From contig NC_134025.1 in assembly GCF_964204645.1 (NCBI RefSeq), positions 29,170,001 to 29,234,000 on the forward strand: DNA of 64,000 bases, written 5' to 3'. The notes beneath the pieces were generated by a model that saw only the letters and a program-made list of their open reading frames with translations, made no database searches and had not been told where the DNA came from. Positions 22,625 to 37,700 of the stretch are shown here, piece after piece (the first letter of the stretch is position 1; every line of letters starts with the position of its first letter). The stretch is from Tubulanus polymorphus (taxonomy: Eukaryota; Nemertea; Palaeonemertea; Tubulaniformes; Tubulanidae). Made by a program: the position numbers and the translations under genes.

Positions 22625-24821
22625 ATGATGTCACTACTTAAGATTCCTGCCAGGACTTTTGCCTCATCGGCAACAAAATGCGATGTGATTAAAAATGTGA
22701 CGATTCTCGGTGGAGGATTGATGGGTTCTGGAATTGCTCAAGTAAGGCAAACTTTTGAGAATCAATCAACTCAATCAAAAGTCAATTTTATTGCATATCA
22801 TGTAGCGTCTGCAGGGAACTGGGTTCTCTTTTTTCAGTTGAACCTATTCTTTTAATCTACATTATTCAAGCACTATATCGACCACTCTTCGAGGACTGAT
22901 CTAACTCTTGTTGTTTTTAAACTTGTAGGTGGCAGCCGCTACTGAACACAATGTTACAGTCGTTGATAAAGATGCTGATTTACTGATTAACTCAACAAAC
23001 ATCATCTCTAAAAGTCTGACAAGAGTAGCAAAAAAGAAGTTTCAAAGTGATGAACAGGTAAGTCTAATCGATCCATCCCTCACGAGTACCCGTATTAAGA
23101 AAAGATAAATGTAACACTTAATTCATTAGTTTCTTGTTGTCAATATTTTTAGGCTGGTAAGAAGTACGTTGATGACACAATGAACCGAGTGAAAACCAGC
23201 ACAGATATAGAACAAGCCGTTGCGAACACTGATTTAGTGATAGAAGCAGTTTCAGAGAATCTAGCTTTGAAGAAGTCTTTATTCAGCACAATTGATGCCG
23301 TAGCTCCGAAGTATGTTCCTTGAAATTATCAGTTTATTGATGAGTAACGAGACGAGTAGTACTATATAGGTTAACTATTTATTTGACGCATGAGCTTTCG
23401 CTACTAATGAATAGAAGCTTCATCAGTTGAATGAGTATAGTCGATAGAAAAACAATATTCTCAGTTTATTGATGGTGAAGTTTTTCCGTAGGAAGGGCTT
23501 CGTACAATCATAATTAATAACATCCTCATCCACATGAGAGTAGACTGTTTGAAACTCGAATGCTTTCAAGTCGCTGAACTCAAACACACATGTTAGAACT
23601 TTTGCGACGGAATGTGAAATAAATTCCATTGTCTAACTCGAATTGTCATCTCATTTGTACGAAGATCATTGGTCTCAATTCATTCTAGTTAGGGGTCTAG
23701 TTTTATAATTATTCTAAATCAATCGTTTGTTTAAGAAAATCAAAGGAAGAATCGTCATTTGTTTTGTTGATTAATCCAGCCAAATTATTTATTTCTTCAG
23801 AAATGCGGTATTCGTGAGTAATTCTTCATCAATACCGATCAGTGATATCGCAGCAGCAACAAAACGATTAGATCAGTTCGGTGGACTTCATTTTTTTAAT
23901 CCTGTTCCCGTGATGAAACTAGTCGAGGTAGCACTAATTCGCTTGCAGGCTCAATATCACAAAAGGGATTAACTCCTAAAAAGACAAACCGAATTAATCA
24001 AGAAATTTAATTGTGTTGAGAATTAAACTTTTCATGCACATGGGCCCGGGGTTTCGTACCAGAAAAAGTGATGTATTTTTCTTTGATTTGTTTATTTTTA
24101 GCTCGTCAGAATTAATGAGACAAACGATACAACATTTAACAAATTGAAAGCATTCTCGAAAAAATTGGGCAAAACTGTGGTTTCATGTAAGGTATGCGAT
24201 TATTATTTGAACCTGGCTAGACACATGCTAGCCCCCATGCTAGATAAACCAGATCAGATCAGTCTGATGTGATTGAGATTATTAAAGCTCTATGATTTTA
24301 CCCATTTATAGGATACAAGTGGGTTCGTTGTGAATAGACTGCTAGTTCCGTATTTATATGAAGCTGTTAGGATGTATGAGAGAGGTAAAGTGCTTTAGTT
24401 TACCATTGTATTATGATGTCGAAAGGCTTTCTTTACTGTTGAGGAAATGAAATAAACAACATATTTGTGATATCATTTTAGGTGATGCAGATTTCAAAGA
24501 TATCGATACAGCTATGAAGTTAGGTTGTGGATATCCAATGGGTCCATTCGAACTGATTGATGTAGTAGGATTGGATACTATGAAATTCATTTATGATGAC
24601 AAGGATGGCAAGTGAAAACCATTCATAAATTATTTATAAACTCCATTATAAAAGTATCTATCAAACGATACATTATATGCGCTTCATTATTTTTAGGTTG
24701 GCACACTCGAAATCCTGATAACCCTTTGTTCAATCCCAGTCCATTACTCAACAAGATGGTTGAAGAGGGAAAACTTGGTCGAAAGTCTGGTGAAGGCTTC
24801 TACAAGTACAACAAAAAATAG
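22625..24821 (+). CDS. HADH: Mitochondrial short-chain 3-hydroxyacyl-CoA dehydrogenase
   Basis: HADH oxidises L-3-hydroxyacyl-CoA to 3-ketoacyl-CoA with NAD+ in mitochondrial fatty acid beta-oxidation. Eight exons: 22625-22741, 22929-23057, 23153-23310, 23801-23927, 24102-24191, 24312-24384, 24482-24607 and 24697-24821. They sum to 314 codons plus stop, the length of the human enzyme. The N-terminus ([18 protein letters not shown]) is a typical mitochondrial presequence. The Rossmann NAD motif is [13 protein letters not shown]. The catalytic His-Glu pair region reads [15 protein letters not shown], and the substrate-side SNSSS motif is present. The C-terminal dimerisation domain contains [11 protein letters not shown] and [15 protein letters not shown]. 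The protein ends [14 protein letters not shown]. The intron after 24607 begins with GC (GCAAGT), the only phase-consistent solution. Start at 22625 or at the next codon, 22628. Confidence 0.97.
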
Positions 24822-25765
24822 ATTCAAATGAATTAGCTTTGACACTGTATTAATTATTCATACTCAATATTTATTACAAATAAAATAAGTTGAGTTCAAC
24901 TCGAAATTTGCTTTGTTCTTCTGGTTAATCTAAGGCTACATAGATTCAATGTTTGTCAGGAATTGGTGACCAGCGCTTTTTGGAATTTAAGGCAGTAAAG
25001 ATGAACATTGGATTTAAGCTTGGAGGTAATTACCAACTGATATATTTCTAGTCTTTTGAATAAACTTTTAGCCTTTAATTCATCTATCGTGAGATGTTAC
25101 TCTTTCGTTTTCTCTCGGATATTGTGATCTACGACTGATTCGTGAATATTATTGGACTGTACGATACCAGTGTGCCACGAATGCTGTGCTGACGACGTTT
25201 CAGTAGATCCGACAGATTTTCGCTTTATCCACACTGCCTACTGCGAGCACGGGTCACGCAGCGGCGGCACTGCGCAGTTTCAAGAAGTAGTTTACAGATT
25301 GTCAAAATTCATGAAATAATGTCGAGGTACCTCCTCTCTCTCTTAAATACAATACAGGGGCGTAGCCAGGGGGAGGGGATTCGTGCAAACCACCTGAGAA
25401 AAGCAAGAGTTCTGCATTATTTGGGCCATAAGATTTTCTTTAGACGTTTAAGGTTGCAGGCCTTTTTTAGTACACAGTACTCCACACCGCCGACTCACGA
25501 CTTTCAGTTTTATTCAGACACCCCCAGTAAAATGTCTGGTTTAGTTTCACGATCGGATATTTTCACAAACCACATTGGTATAAGCCCATCCGATTATAAA
25601 AGCTTAACTAAACTAAAATCAGTGTCTCCTAAAACCATCCACCTGCAATGACCTTAAATTTTCCTGAACAAATCTTTAATCATAGGATCCTGGATAGGTC
25701 TGTGAGTGTGAAACATCATTGCTTCTATGATGCATTCAATTGTAGTTGATGGATATTGAAAGACG
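24822..25765. other. HADH 3' flank and PIKFYVE 5' flank
   Basis: A probable polyadenylation signal (AATAAA) lies at about 24880. Near 25356 there is CAGGGGCGTAGCCAGGGGGA, a sequence typical of one end of common invertebrate DNA transposon relics; no matching opposite end was seen nearby. No coding exon was supported. Confidence 0.4.
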
Positions 25766-28700
25766 ATGGCATTGCAGCAGAGTTCACCGGTAATAAAGAA
25801 TGAACGTGACTTGAGGAAATTGACCGAATTTGCTCCGTTGACGTCGGATGTAAAACCCAGCGGTTTCTTTTCAAGATTTTTCAAACGTGAAAAAGGTAAT
25901 GAAAAATAAGCCTATGAGAGTCATGATAACCTACCCCTCTCTTTGCAAGGCTCCCTTCATAAAATTTTCAAGTATCTTCTTGGGTTACAAGAACCCCCGT
26001 TGTCAGTGTCCCTCATCAAAGTTGGGTATCCCAGTTTGTCTTTGAATTCTATAGGCTCTGAAAGCACAGGAAGGAATTAAATTGAAAATATCAGAAATGT
26101 TTCATATCCTGTTTCAGAGTCCAGTTTTATTTCAATTATTATAATCCCAATAAAAAATCCTCAGGATACCAGGATACCATCAAAATGGAACCCTGAAAAC
26201 TAAGTAAACCCGTGGCTAGTTTGAAGGCAATAAAAGTCATTAGTAGAGTTTGATGAAAGGCAATAAGCTCAATAATCTAAGTTTATGATAATTTATTGGT
26301 CCCAGAAGATCCGCACTGTGAAGTGTGCTGTATTATTGAAGAGAAAAATTAATCTATCTTGATGATACGTAGTCTATATATGTTAAGTCAATGAAGTTTA
26401 TAGTTTCACTTTCAGTTGGATCACAAAGCGATGCCGATAATGAAACTGAGGAATCTTTATCATCTAATCAATCCTCTCCAGCTTCTGCTTTAAAAGGTTT
26501 GTTCATTTGTTTGATTGGTTCAGACTTCCATGGGTGAAACCAGACAGTCTGATGAAACTTCTAATCTTAGACCCTCAAAATGTTGAATACCCATCAATTT
26601 GAATGCAGATTATCTTAAAAACGGGACAATTAAATTAATGATGTCGAAAGTTCTTGAAAAATGGTATTTTTCCACTGCCTTATTGGAACCTTTATTATCT
26701 TTCATCAGGTCTAGAAAGTGAAGGGAATAATGCTGATCGCACTGTCGAATCGGAAGATGTATCTATTTCTAGTAGCGATGATATCATTCCTCAGACCAGG
26801 AATTTTTCTTCCGTTTTAACGAGACTTCGGAATATCTTAGACAATCGTAAGGGGGAGGTAAGACTTGTAACACCGGACCAAGTTCCATCGTTCACTGATG
26901 AAATTTGACTCTACAATAAAAGAATTGAAATATTGAATATACATGTATTGGAAATTATCTTATTTCAACTTGATAGCAAAACTTCATTAATGACCATGGA
27001 ACTAGACCCTCAGTTGATTTAATCCTGAAACGGCAATAATGTTCTTTCAATAACTGAATTGTTTTCAGAGGTTACAAGCGTATAAAGATAGTGATTTTAA
27101 ACAGTACTGGATGCCGGATGATAATTGTAAAGAATGTTTTGAATGCAGTGACAAGTTTACGACATTTCGAAGGCGTCATCATTGTCGAATATGTGGACAA
27201 ATATTCTGTAGTCGATGCTGTAATCAAGAAGTTCCCGGACATATATTCGGCTACACCGGTAAGCAATGGTGCAGCAAACATGTTATCATTAATCAATACA
27301 TCGACAGATGTTCACAATTCATAGTTTTTACACCAGTAATAATTAAATTGGCCAAATTATTACCGGTTGATTGGATTTCAGTTTTTAATCGATTAACTTC
27401 GGAACAGGGAATTTTGAACGAATGCCATAATCAGATACCAAAAAACAGAGGACAATTTCTTTACAAAACAAGCTTAACTCAGAACAGTAATTTGTGCTTT
27501 ACAAAGGCTTTCAGCTTTGCTAATTTTTGGGTTCAGTTGAAAATGTTCTATGTTTGGAAAGCTAATGTAATTTTGGAAGGGCACTGTCCAGGAGGCCTAG
27601 ACCAGAATATTGCACAACGTTCTGCATCAGCCGCTCGATAGGTAGCTGGGTCAGAGTTTTAGATATTAGATTACAACACAAACGATTGAATGAATTTCTA
27701 TTGAAAATATGCATGATATGTTTTTGGAAATTTTGGCACAATAAAAGACCCCAGCAAGCCAATGCCTGTGTTCCGGTGGCTTGGGGCCCTTGATGAATGA
27801 GAAATTAAAAAGGACAAAAAAATGTAGAGAAATAACAAGAAAGAAATCAGCAAAAAGCATGATATGGATACAAACATGTGTATGTACATATATTTACATA
27901 CCATGCTTAAAAAATGATAATTGATGAATTTTGTAGGTGAATTGCGGGTTTGTACTTACTGTTGTAAAGTAGTATTGAGTTATACTCAACAGACGGATGC
28001 AGCCGGTGATTTACAGGCACTCAGGGAAGATATGAAGTTTTTAACTAATATCGACTGTGATACAACCCCTATTTATCAAGAATTTGGAAAATGGACACCG
28101 AGAAAGTTTAGACATAGCGATGAAGGCCAATTTCAAAGGTGCAGTTAGGATATATCAGGAATAGGGTTCAACCGATCGGAATATGATCACGTGATTATAA
28201 ATTGTTCGTCTTGTTTCTCGTATTCAACAGTAGATCGGGAAGTTTAACTGGTTTGACTGAAAACACAAGTTTTACGAATTTGAGGACTCTGACTCCGTTC
28301 GGGATGACTCCGCAACACGAATATCCGACGATGGTTTCCATAAACTACGAACGAAAAATGTTGATTCAGGTAAAGTTCTTACTAATTATCGTTGGCACTG
28401 TTTGTTATGCAGGTGTCATTTTGCTGCCCTAAATCACCCCTTCAGACATTCACCAAGACTGCTGATAAATATATCATGGTCTGGTGTCTGATTATTATGG
28501 AAGAATTATTATTAGCAGCATGCTTGATGGATCTTTGAAACATCAAACCTCCATATCTGTAGTTCAATTCGGTCGAATATTGAAAGACTGCTGATGTATG
28601 GAGTAATGTCTGGGGGTGAAAGGTCCCCGTTGAGAGGGTTGTAGACCGCCGATGGATACCTATATGAAGAATGAAGTAGTAGCGATCCGCTGACTGAAAC

Positions 28701-31700
28701 TGATTACTTTCTCTAAAGGATTCTCAACAGTTGAAAGAGATCTACGTCCAGTTACAAAACCGTGATGAGGGTTTACTAATGCAAACGCATCGATTCAGAT
28801 TGAGAACTTACAACAATTGTTTGTTCGGTCGAGAGCTCGTTGATTGGTTAATCGACAAGGATAAAGTCGCTACCAGGTATAACTTTGATCAACTACAGTA
28901 AATGTTCTCGCTTAATTCGGATCGTTTGCGGCCGATGAAATTCATCCCATTTTTGAGAAATCTTATTTTCATCATATTTACATACATTTTTGTTTAATTG
29001 GGTCGTTGTGATATCAACGAAATTCTGATTCGATTCGTCTGGATTCAGGCGCGGATCTAAGGGGTAGCACCTGGGGCACGTGCTACCCTCTACATTTTCA
29101 GTTGGCCCGTTAATCATTCCCGGTACCACCTGAGGACGTCGAAAGGCTCCTATATATATCTTTATTTGGTTGAAACAAGCTCAAATCCTTGGAAATCTCA
29201 TCTGCAGGGGTTTATCTTTTAGAAATTTTCGTAGGGGAGGGCCAACAGACCCCCCTTTCGTTACGCGTGGGTAGTGCCTCTTCATAATAATTATTGCCCT
29301 TGTCGGGTGCTACCCCTCAATATAAGCTCTGGATCCGCCTCTGGGATTAAGTGGGTTTGACTGTGTATAAATTTGATGCAAATGTTACTGAACGCGATTT
29401 GATATATCATGAATTTGATGTATCAGTTTATAATTTCATAAGATGAGTCATCTGATAAGCTTGTTTCACACTGTCACTATAGAGTACAAGCTGTTGCTAT
29501 CGGTCAAGCGTTATTAGATGCCAAATTGCTCGGATCGATCAGTTCAAGAGATCATATATTTGAAGATGAATACAGCTTATACCAACTGGGAGAGGTAACT
29601 TACGCGAAACTAACGCTTCATAATCTTCATTTCTGCGAAAATACGCTCGCGGACATCGTCATTATTGTAGATAATTTAAAGTACTTTGATCAAAATTTAC
29701 TGTAAAGCGCTATTAGAATTTGAAAAAACAGATTACGTATTAAGTTGCAAGTTAAAAACAGTTATAAAATTGATAAATTGATGAAAATTTCTTTTAAAAA
29801 TTTCAATCTTTAGATTTGTTTAAAACGATTGCGGTGCCTGAAACAGTAACATGATTCGTGTAAAGCGTATGCAAATTACGATGTATTACAAGTTATACCG
29901 ATTGTTTTAATGAATAGTTATGTGAAAGTCCGGCTGAAGCGATATCAATCGACCCGAGTATAATAGAGGAAGATTCAGAACCAGTTTGGATTCGAGAAAT
30001 ATCGGTGGCTGGTGATAGTAGTGATGGTCAGTTCTACGTAGTGTGATTAAATGTTCTCGGGTTGCTGTGTTCTCCATAATAGTTTTTAAAGAGGTTTTGC
30101 TTCCGCCCCTCTCAATACCAGCCATCCCTGTTTAAACATCTACTGCTCTTCAATAAGAGTTGGTCAATATTTCGTGCCAATGTTCTATCAAGCCTTATAA
30201 TGTCATTTGCTTTGTCAAGTAATGTGTTGAACTGTGTGACAGATAGCGCTATATTGAACCTAAATAAAGCTGAATTTCGATATTTTTTTGGGCCATACAA
30301 AATGCTTTGTATTCAGTGTCCACTGTGTCAAACTAATGAATGAATACAGTTCCTCGAGAATTCTAGCGTTTTGAGAACTCTTGAGTTAATCAGCTCAATA
30401 CTAACCACGTAATAAACTGATTTCAGATAGTTCATATGATGACAGTATTGAATACGAAGTTAAAATAGATGATGAATTAGCACCAGCTCACAGCGAATCC
30501 GGTTCAATGGCTTACGTTAATAACTTAATTTCGAATCAACAGCCTGTGCGTACGAAACAGAATCGACATCTATCCACGTCATCAGATAGAGGTAAAATAC
30601 CGTAGTCTAATAAGTTTAGATACAGATTATGCACAATTTCACATCTTATTATATCCACATATTTGATACGATTTGATATAATCTTAACACTCGACATTTT
30701 GTGCACATTGTCCATCAAACCCTTTATTACCAAACTTGATGCTTTATGTGTTAAATGTCTATTTAATGAATTCGAAATTTGATGATAACTTTCTTTCTCA
30801 TCGTATTGTTCATTCTAATTCTTTCTGAAGTTTAACTCATGAAATTTTTGCAACTTTAACAAATCTAATTAATGAATAATTTTCATAGTCCTATAACCGT
30901 TTATAAGAATAATATCCGGTGAAATAGTGGTGAATATGTATTTCGTATGGTACTGGTGAAAGTTATATTTGTAGGTGCTGCTGCTGCTGCTGATGCGGAA
31001 GTAGCGATTAGCGATGAGTTTGTTTCAGGTATTTCACTGTAATTCTGTAGCAGTTTAGTTGTCTTAGCTCCTGCATCCTCCTCGTGTCATCTACGTTATC
31101 ACTATCATTACATAATCTACATTCAACTCATAATCAATTGTACTATTTACACTCGAGTAATTAATGAGCTCTTAAGTAATAAGTGAATGGTGAAGGAAGT
31201 CTTAGTACTGTGTAATACTAAGTACTGTGTAATACTAAGTACTGTGTAATACTAAGTACTGTGTAATACTAAGTACTGTGTAATACTAAGTACTATGTAA
31301 TAGTAGCACCTCATCTCAAAGAATGGCCTCTTGTATGTGTAATAGAATAGCAGCTTCGGGTAAATCGGTAGTTAAAATTAGCGGTAAACGATATCTGATT
31401 ATTGAAGTTATCACTTTTATATTAGTACCGTTGAAATATTTCTGTCGACTTTAGATGCTTTGATACCCAGTCGAAGAGATCAGTTGAATTATGAAACGAT
31501 TCCTGATTGGTGGAAAGCGGTTCATTCTGAGCATCACCACGAAGACAGCGCTGATCGATTAGCTTACGATCGTTTGGGGTAGGTTTTACTCCGTCTAATT
31601 GAAATAACGGTACAACATCAACGCAGTCATCTACGATTAGTCTTTTTTTTTTTTATAGAAAAGCACATTTCGATCATATGTCGATGCTCACTAAACAACT

Positions 31701-34700
31701 GTTAGCGAGCCAAGGATTAGCGTTATCGTGGACAGATTTGATACTGCAGATCGTACGTAGAGTTTGTGAATTCGTCAGTCCTGATGTGAAAACCGACGGT
31801 GATGACATGGACATCCGGCAATATGTTCAAGTTAAAAAGGTAGAATAACCGTTCTGAAAAATTCTAGTGCTGTGAGGATAAACGAAAATCCAGCATGAAA
31901 AATGAAAAATTTAATCCGAAATTTTGTTAAGCATAGGATAGGATATAGCAGAAAACCGAATAAACTACCGAATGGCAGAATTTACTTTCTATATTGATTC
32001 GATTTTATCTCATTTTATTTTTAGATCGCCGGCGGACAGAGAGTCAATTCAAATATTGTATTTGGTGTGGTCTGCACGAAAACAGTCGCTCACAAAAAGA
32101 TGGCTCAGAATATCGCCTCGCCGAAGATTTTACTATTACAATCCGCGATAGAATATCAAAGAGTCGAAGGAAAATTGTCATCTCTGGACCCACAGATATT
32201 GCAGGTACATTGAATTGTATATATCAGGGTTCTCACTGTCTGTGATAAATGGTTGAAAGTCAGGGAATTTAAGCTCTTTTAGCGCTCAAGTCAGTGAAAA
32301 CCTATGGAATCTTTGGTTTAATGATATTTTCATGTTGTCAAACTGTGCTATGTTTATTAAAAGGAACACGAATATTTGAAGAACTGTGTCGCTAAGATCG
32401 CAGCGTTGAAACCCGATATTTTACTGGTCGAGAAAACAGTTTCGCGTTTGGCGCAGGATTTTATTCTTCACGCCGGAATAACGTTAGTTTTGAATGTTAA
32501 GCCCGTAAGTATCGTTCCTTTACTTTTAAAGCACATGCTGCAGCTATTATACTCGATCTATGTAATGACTCTCAGTGTAAAATTCTATAGTTTGAAAGGT
32601 TTCCTAGTGCCAGTAGTTCAGTTCAACGTTTCGACTATATCCTAATAGTCATCATCAGGAAAACTATGATCAGTATAGTATTCCTTTAGTATTAAGTCGA
32701 AATAAACTTCTAACTCATGGAAACATTTTCTACTGAATTTTTCATTTTAACTGTGGTATTACATCATTGTTTTAATATGGACTTGGAGTGTTTCATCAAT
32801 GGTTTTTTTGATTATATATTGTAGACCGTTATGCAAAGAGTTGCCAGGTTTACTCTCGCCGATATAGTGCCATCTATTGATGGTCTAGTGAGTAAACCAC
32901 GACTCGGAATCTGTCACAAATTCTACAGTCAACAGTTCACGTTACCCAATGGTAAAATTTCATTACGTAAACCAGTGAACTGATCGTCTTCGGTGTAATG
33001 TCTTTAAATTTGTGTTTCATATTTTTAGGCCTCTCAAAAACGTTGATGTTTTTTGATGGTTGTGCCAATCATTTAGGTTGCACTGTCACGTTACGAGGAG
33101 GTAGTCAGTCTGAATTGAGTAAGGTAGGAATTTTGAGATGGAATTGTCATGAAGGATGGATCCTCGAGAGACTTCTGACCAACAGAAAAGTGCACTTTTC
33201 CAGGAATAAGATCTAATTTTATGCTGCATTCATTAAAACTGACACATTCTTATCGGAGCTTTCTGGGGTATATGTTTCTGAGATTAACCCTTTCAGTGCG
33301 GACTAATTACTACCCTATAGTGCTGGAGATAATTTGAACATTTTGAAAAATTCCACCCTAGTGTGTTGAATAACGGGAATACGACTATAGTGCGTCTACA
33401 CTGTGGTGCGATGTATCGTTAGTTACTAATATCTCACTATGTTTGACAGGTGCTGCCATTTTTCAAGAGGGACATCAATACACCATAGTGCGGTGTACAA
33501 GCAAATCTATCACTGATTTATACACTGCACTGCGGTGTAGACGCACTGAAAGGGTTAATATCAGTCTACCAGAACTATCTCTCGTGGAAAAACATTTTGT
33601 GATCGATTAGAAACTGCAATGGGTATATCGACCGTAGTTAATACTACACGTGTTACAGTCTGGATCCACCTCTCATCTTAATATCTGAAATCATTTAGCG
33701 TTGGACAATCTACTGAAAAAAATATCCATTAAATATCTTTCTGTAGGTGAAAAAGATTCTTCATTTCATGGTATACGTAGCTTATCACTCGAAACTGGAG
33801 ACATCATTTATAATGGATGAACACGGTATGCCTCCACCGCACCCGACTGAACTCGTACTTAACATCGATTGCTTCGACGATTCTTCCGAAGATTCCCCTA
33901 CGAATCCCATCGATTCATCGTCGAATCGCGACGAATCGTTCGTCGGTAAACTCGTCGAGAACCGGACCGATTCCGCGGCGGAGAACGACCCGTTGTCGAC
34001 GTTATCGGAGGAAATGGAGCACGCGTACGACGCGATGAAAAGCGAAGACGTGATCTTCGAGGAAAATATTCCGCTCGCGTCGAACGACGACGACGACGAA
34101 CGTTGGAAACGCGTCACGCACGACGACATACGTCGAATGACCGAAGTCGTTTCAAACGTTCAAAAAAGCGAAGACGACGACATCGAGAATATTCGCCGCG
34201 ACACGATCGACGTGGTGACCGATATTTCGAACGATTCTAATCAAAGCCCGATTCCGGAGTCCGACGATAGATTAACCGTACCTCACTGCTCGACGCCGGA
34301 GCTCAATCAAAGTCCGAAGGGTTTGAGTTCGTCGGCGGAAATCACTGACTTTTCCGATCCGCTTCATAATTATCAGAAATCGCACGACGAATCAATATTT
34401 CTGAGTAAATTCGGACTGAAAGTTCAAGAGCAAGTGACGAACGATTCGTTGAAGTTTAAGAAGGCTTTAGGCGACACGTTGTTGTCTATTTCTCCGTATA
34501 TCAAATACGACATCCCCTATCTGCAAACCGTCTCCGGAGCCAGTTGCGAGCTACGTAAATACTTTCCCGATATTCTCTACTCGTCGGCGTTATTCGACGC
34601 AAATTCGTTCAAAACGAAAAACTATAATCATGACTCGGACAACAGTACGAAGTGTTCACCACGCGTTGAAAAGAAAGACACACATCCGTTTGTGTCGTGT

Positions 34701-37700
34701 ATGATGACTGCTCCGATTGATCATCCGACAAACAAGGTATGAATCTATTCACCTCCGATGATTCGCTTTATTTCTTTAATATCCATAAAATAATGAACAG
34801 TTTCGTTTGTTCTCATATCTCGATGTATGTAAATAAATATATATAAACAGGTTTATGTAACTACCATTTGAGCATAGTTTCTACTCTTTTAACTTTCAGC
34901 GCTGACTAATTAATACCCTAAATTGCTGGAGATAATTTGAAAATTTAAAAAATTTTCATCTGAGTGTGTTGAATAACGGGAATACCACTATAGTGCGTCT
35001 ACACTGCCGTGCGGTGTATTGTTAGTTACTAGTATTTCACTATGTTTGACAGGTGCTGCAATTCTTCAAGAGAGATAATTACTAATTACATCAATACACC
35101 GCAGTGCGGTGTACTAGCAAAATCTATCACAGACGCACTGAAAGGGTTAAGAGCTTAATTACTCCCAAAATGATCAAAATACTCTCAAAATAAAAATGGT
35201 TTTTAGTTCATCTTCATTTAAATCATCTATTAAGTGGTTGAAATTACTCCAAAATGCAGGTACCGTAGTCGGGTTGCTCATCTCCCCTCAGCAGGAATTC
35301 AAACCTGGTGGCATCGCATCCCTGCTGAGGGAATATCGATGAATATAGACTGTGTTATCAAACCCAGCACCACCAGTAAATTGTATGTAATGTAGGTAAA
35401 ATATCAGTACAGATTTATTTTGAGAACCTGAAAACGTTGGACTGAATATAAGTTCATATACATCATGATATTAGATAAAAATGAAACCGTTTGTTATTTT
35501 ATCAATATTTTTGGATATTCAACTATCTCAAATATTTGAGTTATCTTTCCTTGTATAACTGGTAAGATTGTTTAATTGAAGGCGATGTTAGCCGATTTCC
35601 GAGCACGTGGGGGACAAATACATCCCTTATCCTGCAAAGAAGTTCAAGAGAAGTTAAACCGAACTATTTCTAGAGAGAGTCGTTCTAGTAGAGATAGCAC
35701 TGAGGGACAATCAGCTTCTAAATGTGTTAATGGCAGTTCTGACAACTGGTCTCAACACGTAAGTAACACATTGTACTCATATGAGCCAATAGTCATCATC
35801 GTTTGATATGATTTATGAATTTTTCGGTGGAATTTAACTATTTTTCAGATCGATTGCCTAGATATTTATCGTCACCAACGTTTGGCTGTCTTGTTCAGTA
35901 GTTATTCGTATATTTCAAATAATTATCCGAATCCGTGTATAAATCCATGGTAAGTGAGTGTTCCCGCGCAGCAGCATTTTACTCATCAATCTTAATATAA
36001 TATATTAGGGATCATTCATAAAATGCAATGGTGGGGAGCATAAATTGGACACTTCCCCCTATTTACATAATGGCTATAATTGCATATAAATGGTGGTTTG
36101 AAAATCTACAAAATCTTGATAACATACTTAATGAATAATCGATTATGCCGTTTTGTAGGGTTTTGAGTATGGACTATTATGGTCGAATCGACTTCACTTT
36201 GGGTAATTTTCTAGAGCGATTCTGTTTTAGGTAAGTTACGTACATCCGTGTAAACTTACTTATATTTGTTTGTATTTTCATCTTTTCGTTTTCAATGTCG
36301 GTATGTTTTGTATTTCAGAGAATCGTACTCGTGTCCGAGTGAAATATGCGACACTCCGATGGTAGATCATATCCGTAGATTCGCCCACGAAAATGGCTGC
36401 ATACAAATCATTCTGAGAAAAGTCGAATCATCAGCACTCGGATATCCGAATCATATCGTCATGTGGAACTGGTGTCGAAAATGTAAAAAGGTCCGATTTC
36501 GTTCAGGTTGACGAGATTTTATTCTTGTATAAACGCGAGCAATTCTGATTATTTCATCGTTAAAATTGATCATTCATTTTTATTGTGCAAGCGTTAGTTT
36601 TGGTTTCATTATATCTGAGAAATCGTAACGTTTGAGTTCGTAATCGCGAACAATTAAAACATATGATATTAAGACGAGATGTATTGATTTTTAGATAACA
36701 CCGCCGGTACCGATGTCTGGTGAAACGTGGGCGCTTTCGTTTGCTAAATATTTAGAATTACGTTTTCATGGAAGTGCGTACACTCGTCGGTCACATGTTG
36801 ATACATGCGCGCATTCCTTGCATCACGATCACTATCAGTATTTCGGTTTTAAGCAAATTGTGGCCGCGTTTAAGTAAGTAGTTCTCTCCTGCCGGGATTC
36901 AGCGCCTAGACTAAATGAAGTATAGGGAAGTGGTTTACCCTGGTAGTCGGCATTTAAAGTGGTCCGCAGGGTCTTTCAATTTGGATTGTTGCTAGAATAG
37001 TTCACACACCAGTGTAATGCTGATCTAGTCAGTTTGACAGGGTGGCCACTGACCTAGAAAGCCTGGAAAACTCAGGGAATTTGGATAATGCTATTGGCCA
37101 CGTGTTTCTTTATCGTTACGTGATTGTAACATTCTGAACCCAGAAATTTCTCTGATTCACTCGGGGAATTTTTTGTAATCACACGGAAAAATCAGGGAGA
37201 ACGGAAGGGGATTTGTATATGGGCAGAAAGTGGCCATGCTGTTCGTCAGATTCGGGATTTAGTGGATCAAACACTCGTTTAAAAATCTTCTATTCAGATA
37301 CACAACGATCGTATTAAAAGAGATTGCATTACCTCCTTTAATTCTGACAATCAATGAAGAAACTCGTCTTCCTAACCACGCGTTTGAAGAAACCAAAGCT
37401 TTAGCTGTGAAGTATGTACGCCTACCTTATATGATATCTAAATAATGAATAGTTCATATATTTATGCAATACTTTATTACTTATTTCAGAGGTCATAGTG
37501 TTTATAGTACTATCATGGAGCATCTGTACAAACTTAAGGCTGATATACAAACCGAACTGGAAGATCAATCGCTGGCAGTGTTTCTAGCTAAACTGAAGGT
37601 ATACAATCGTCTAGTCTCATGGAAACACGTTTCTAACAGGTAGATAAATAATAGATAAATTTCATTCTCAACTATTTTAGGAAGAGCGAGTTTTGTTCCG

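Noticed and set aside
25319..25651. 110-residue plus-strand frame before PIKFYVE
   Set aside because: Starts in a transposon-like word (GGGGCGTAGCCAGG) and shows no family features; the PIKFYVE N-terminus fits the exon starting at 25766.
33785..34129. 114-residue minus-strand Ser-rich frame
   Set aside because: Antisense shadow of the acidic PIKFYVE exon.
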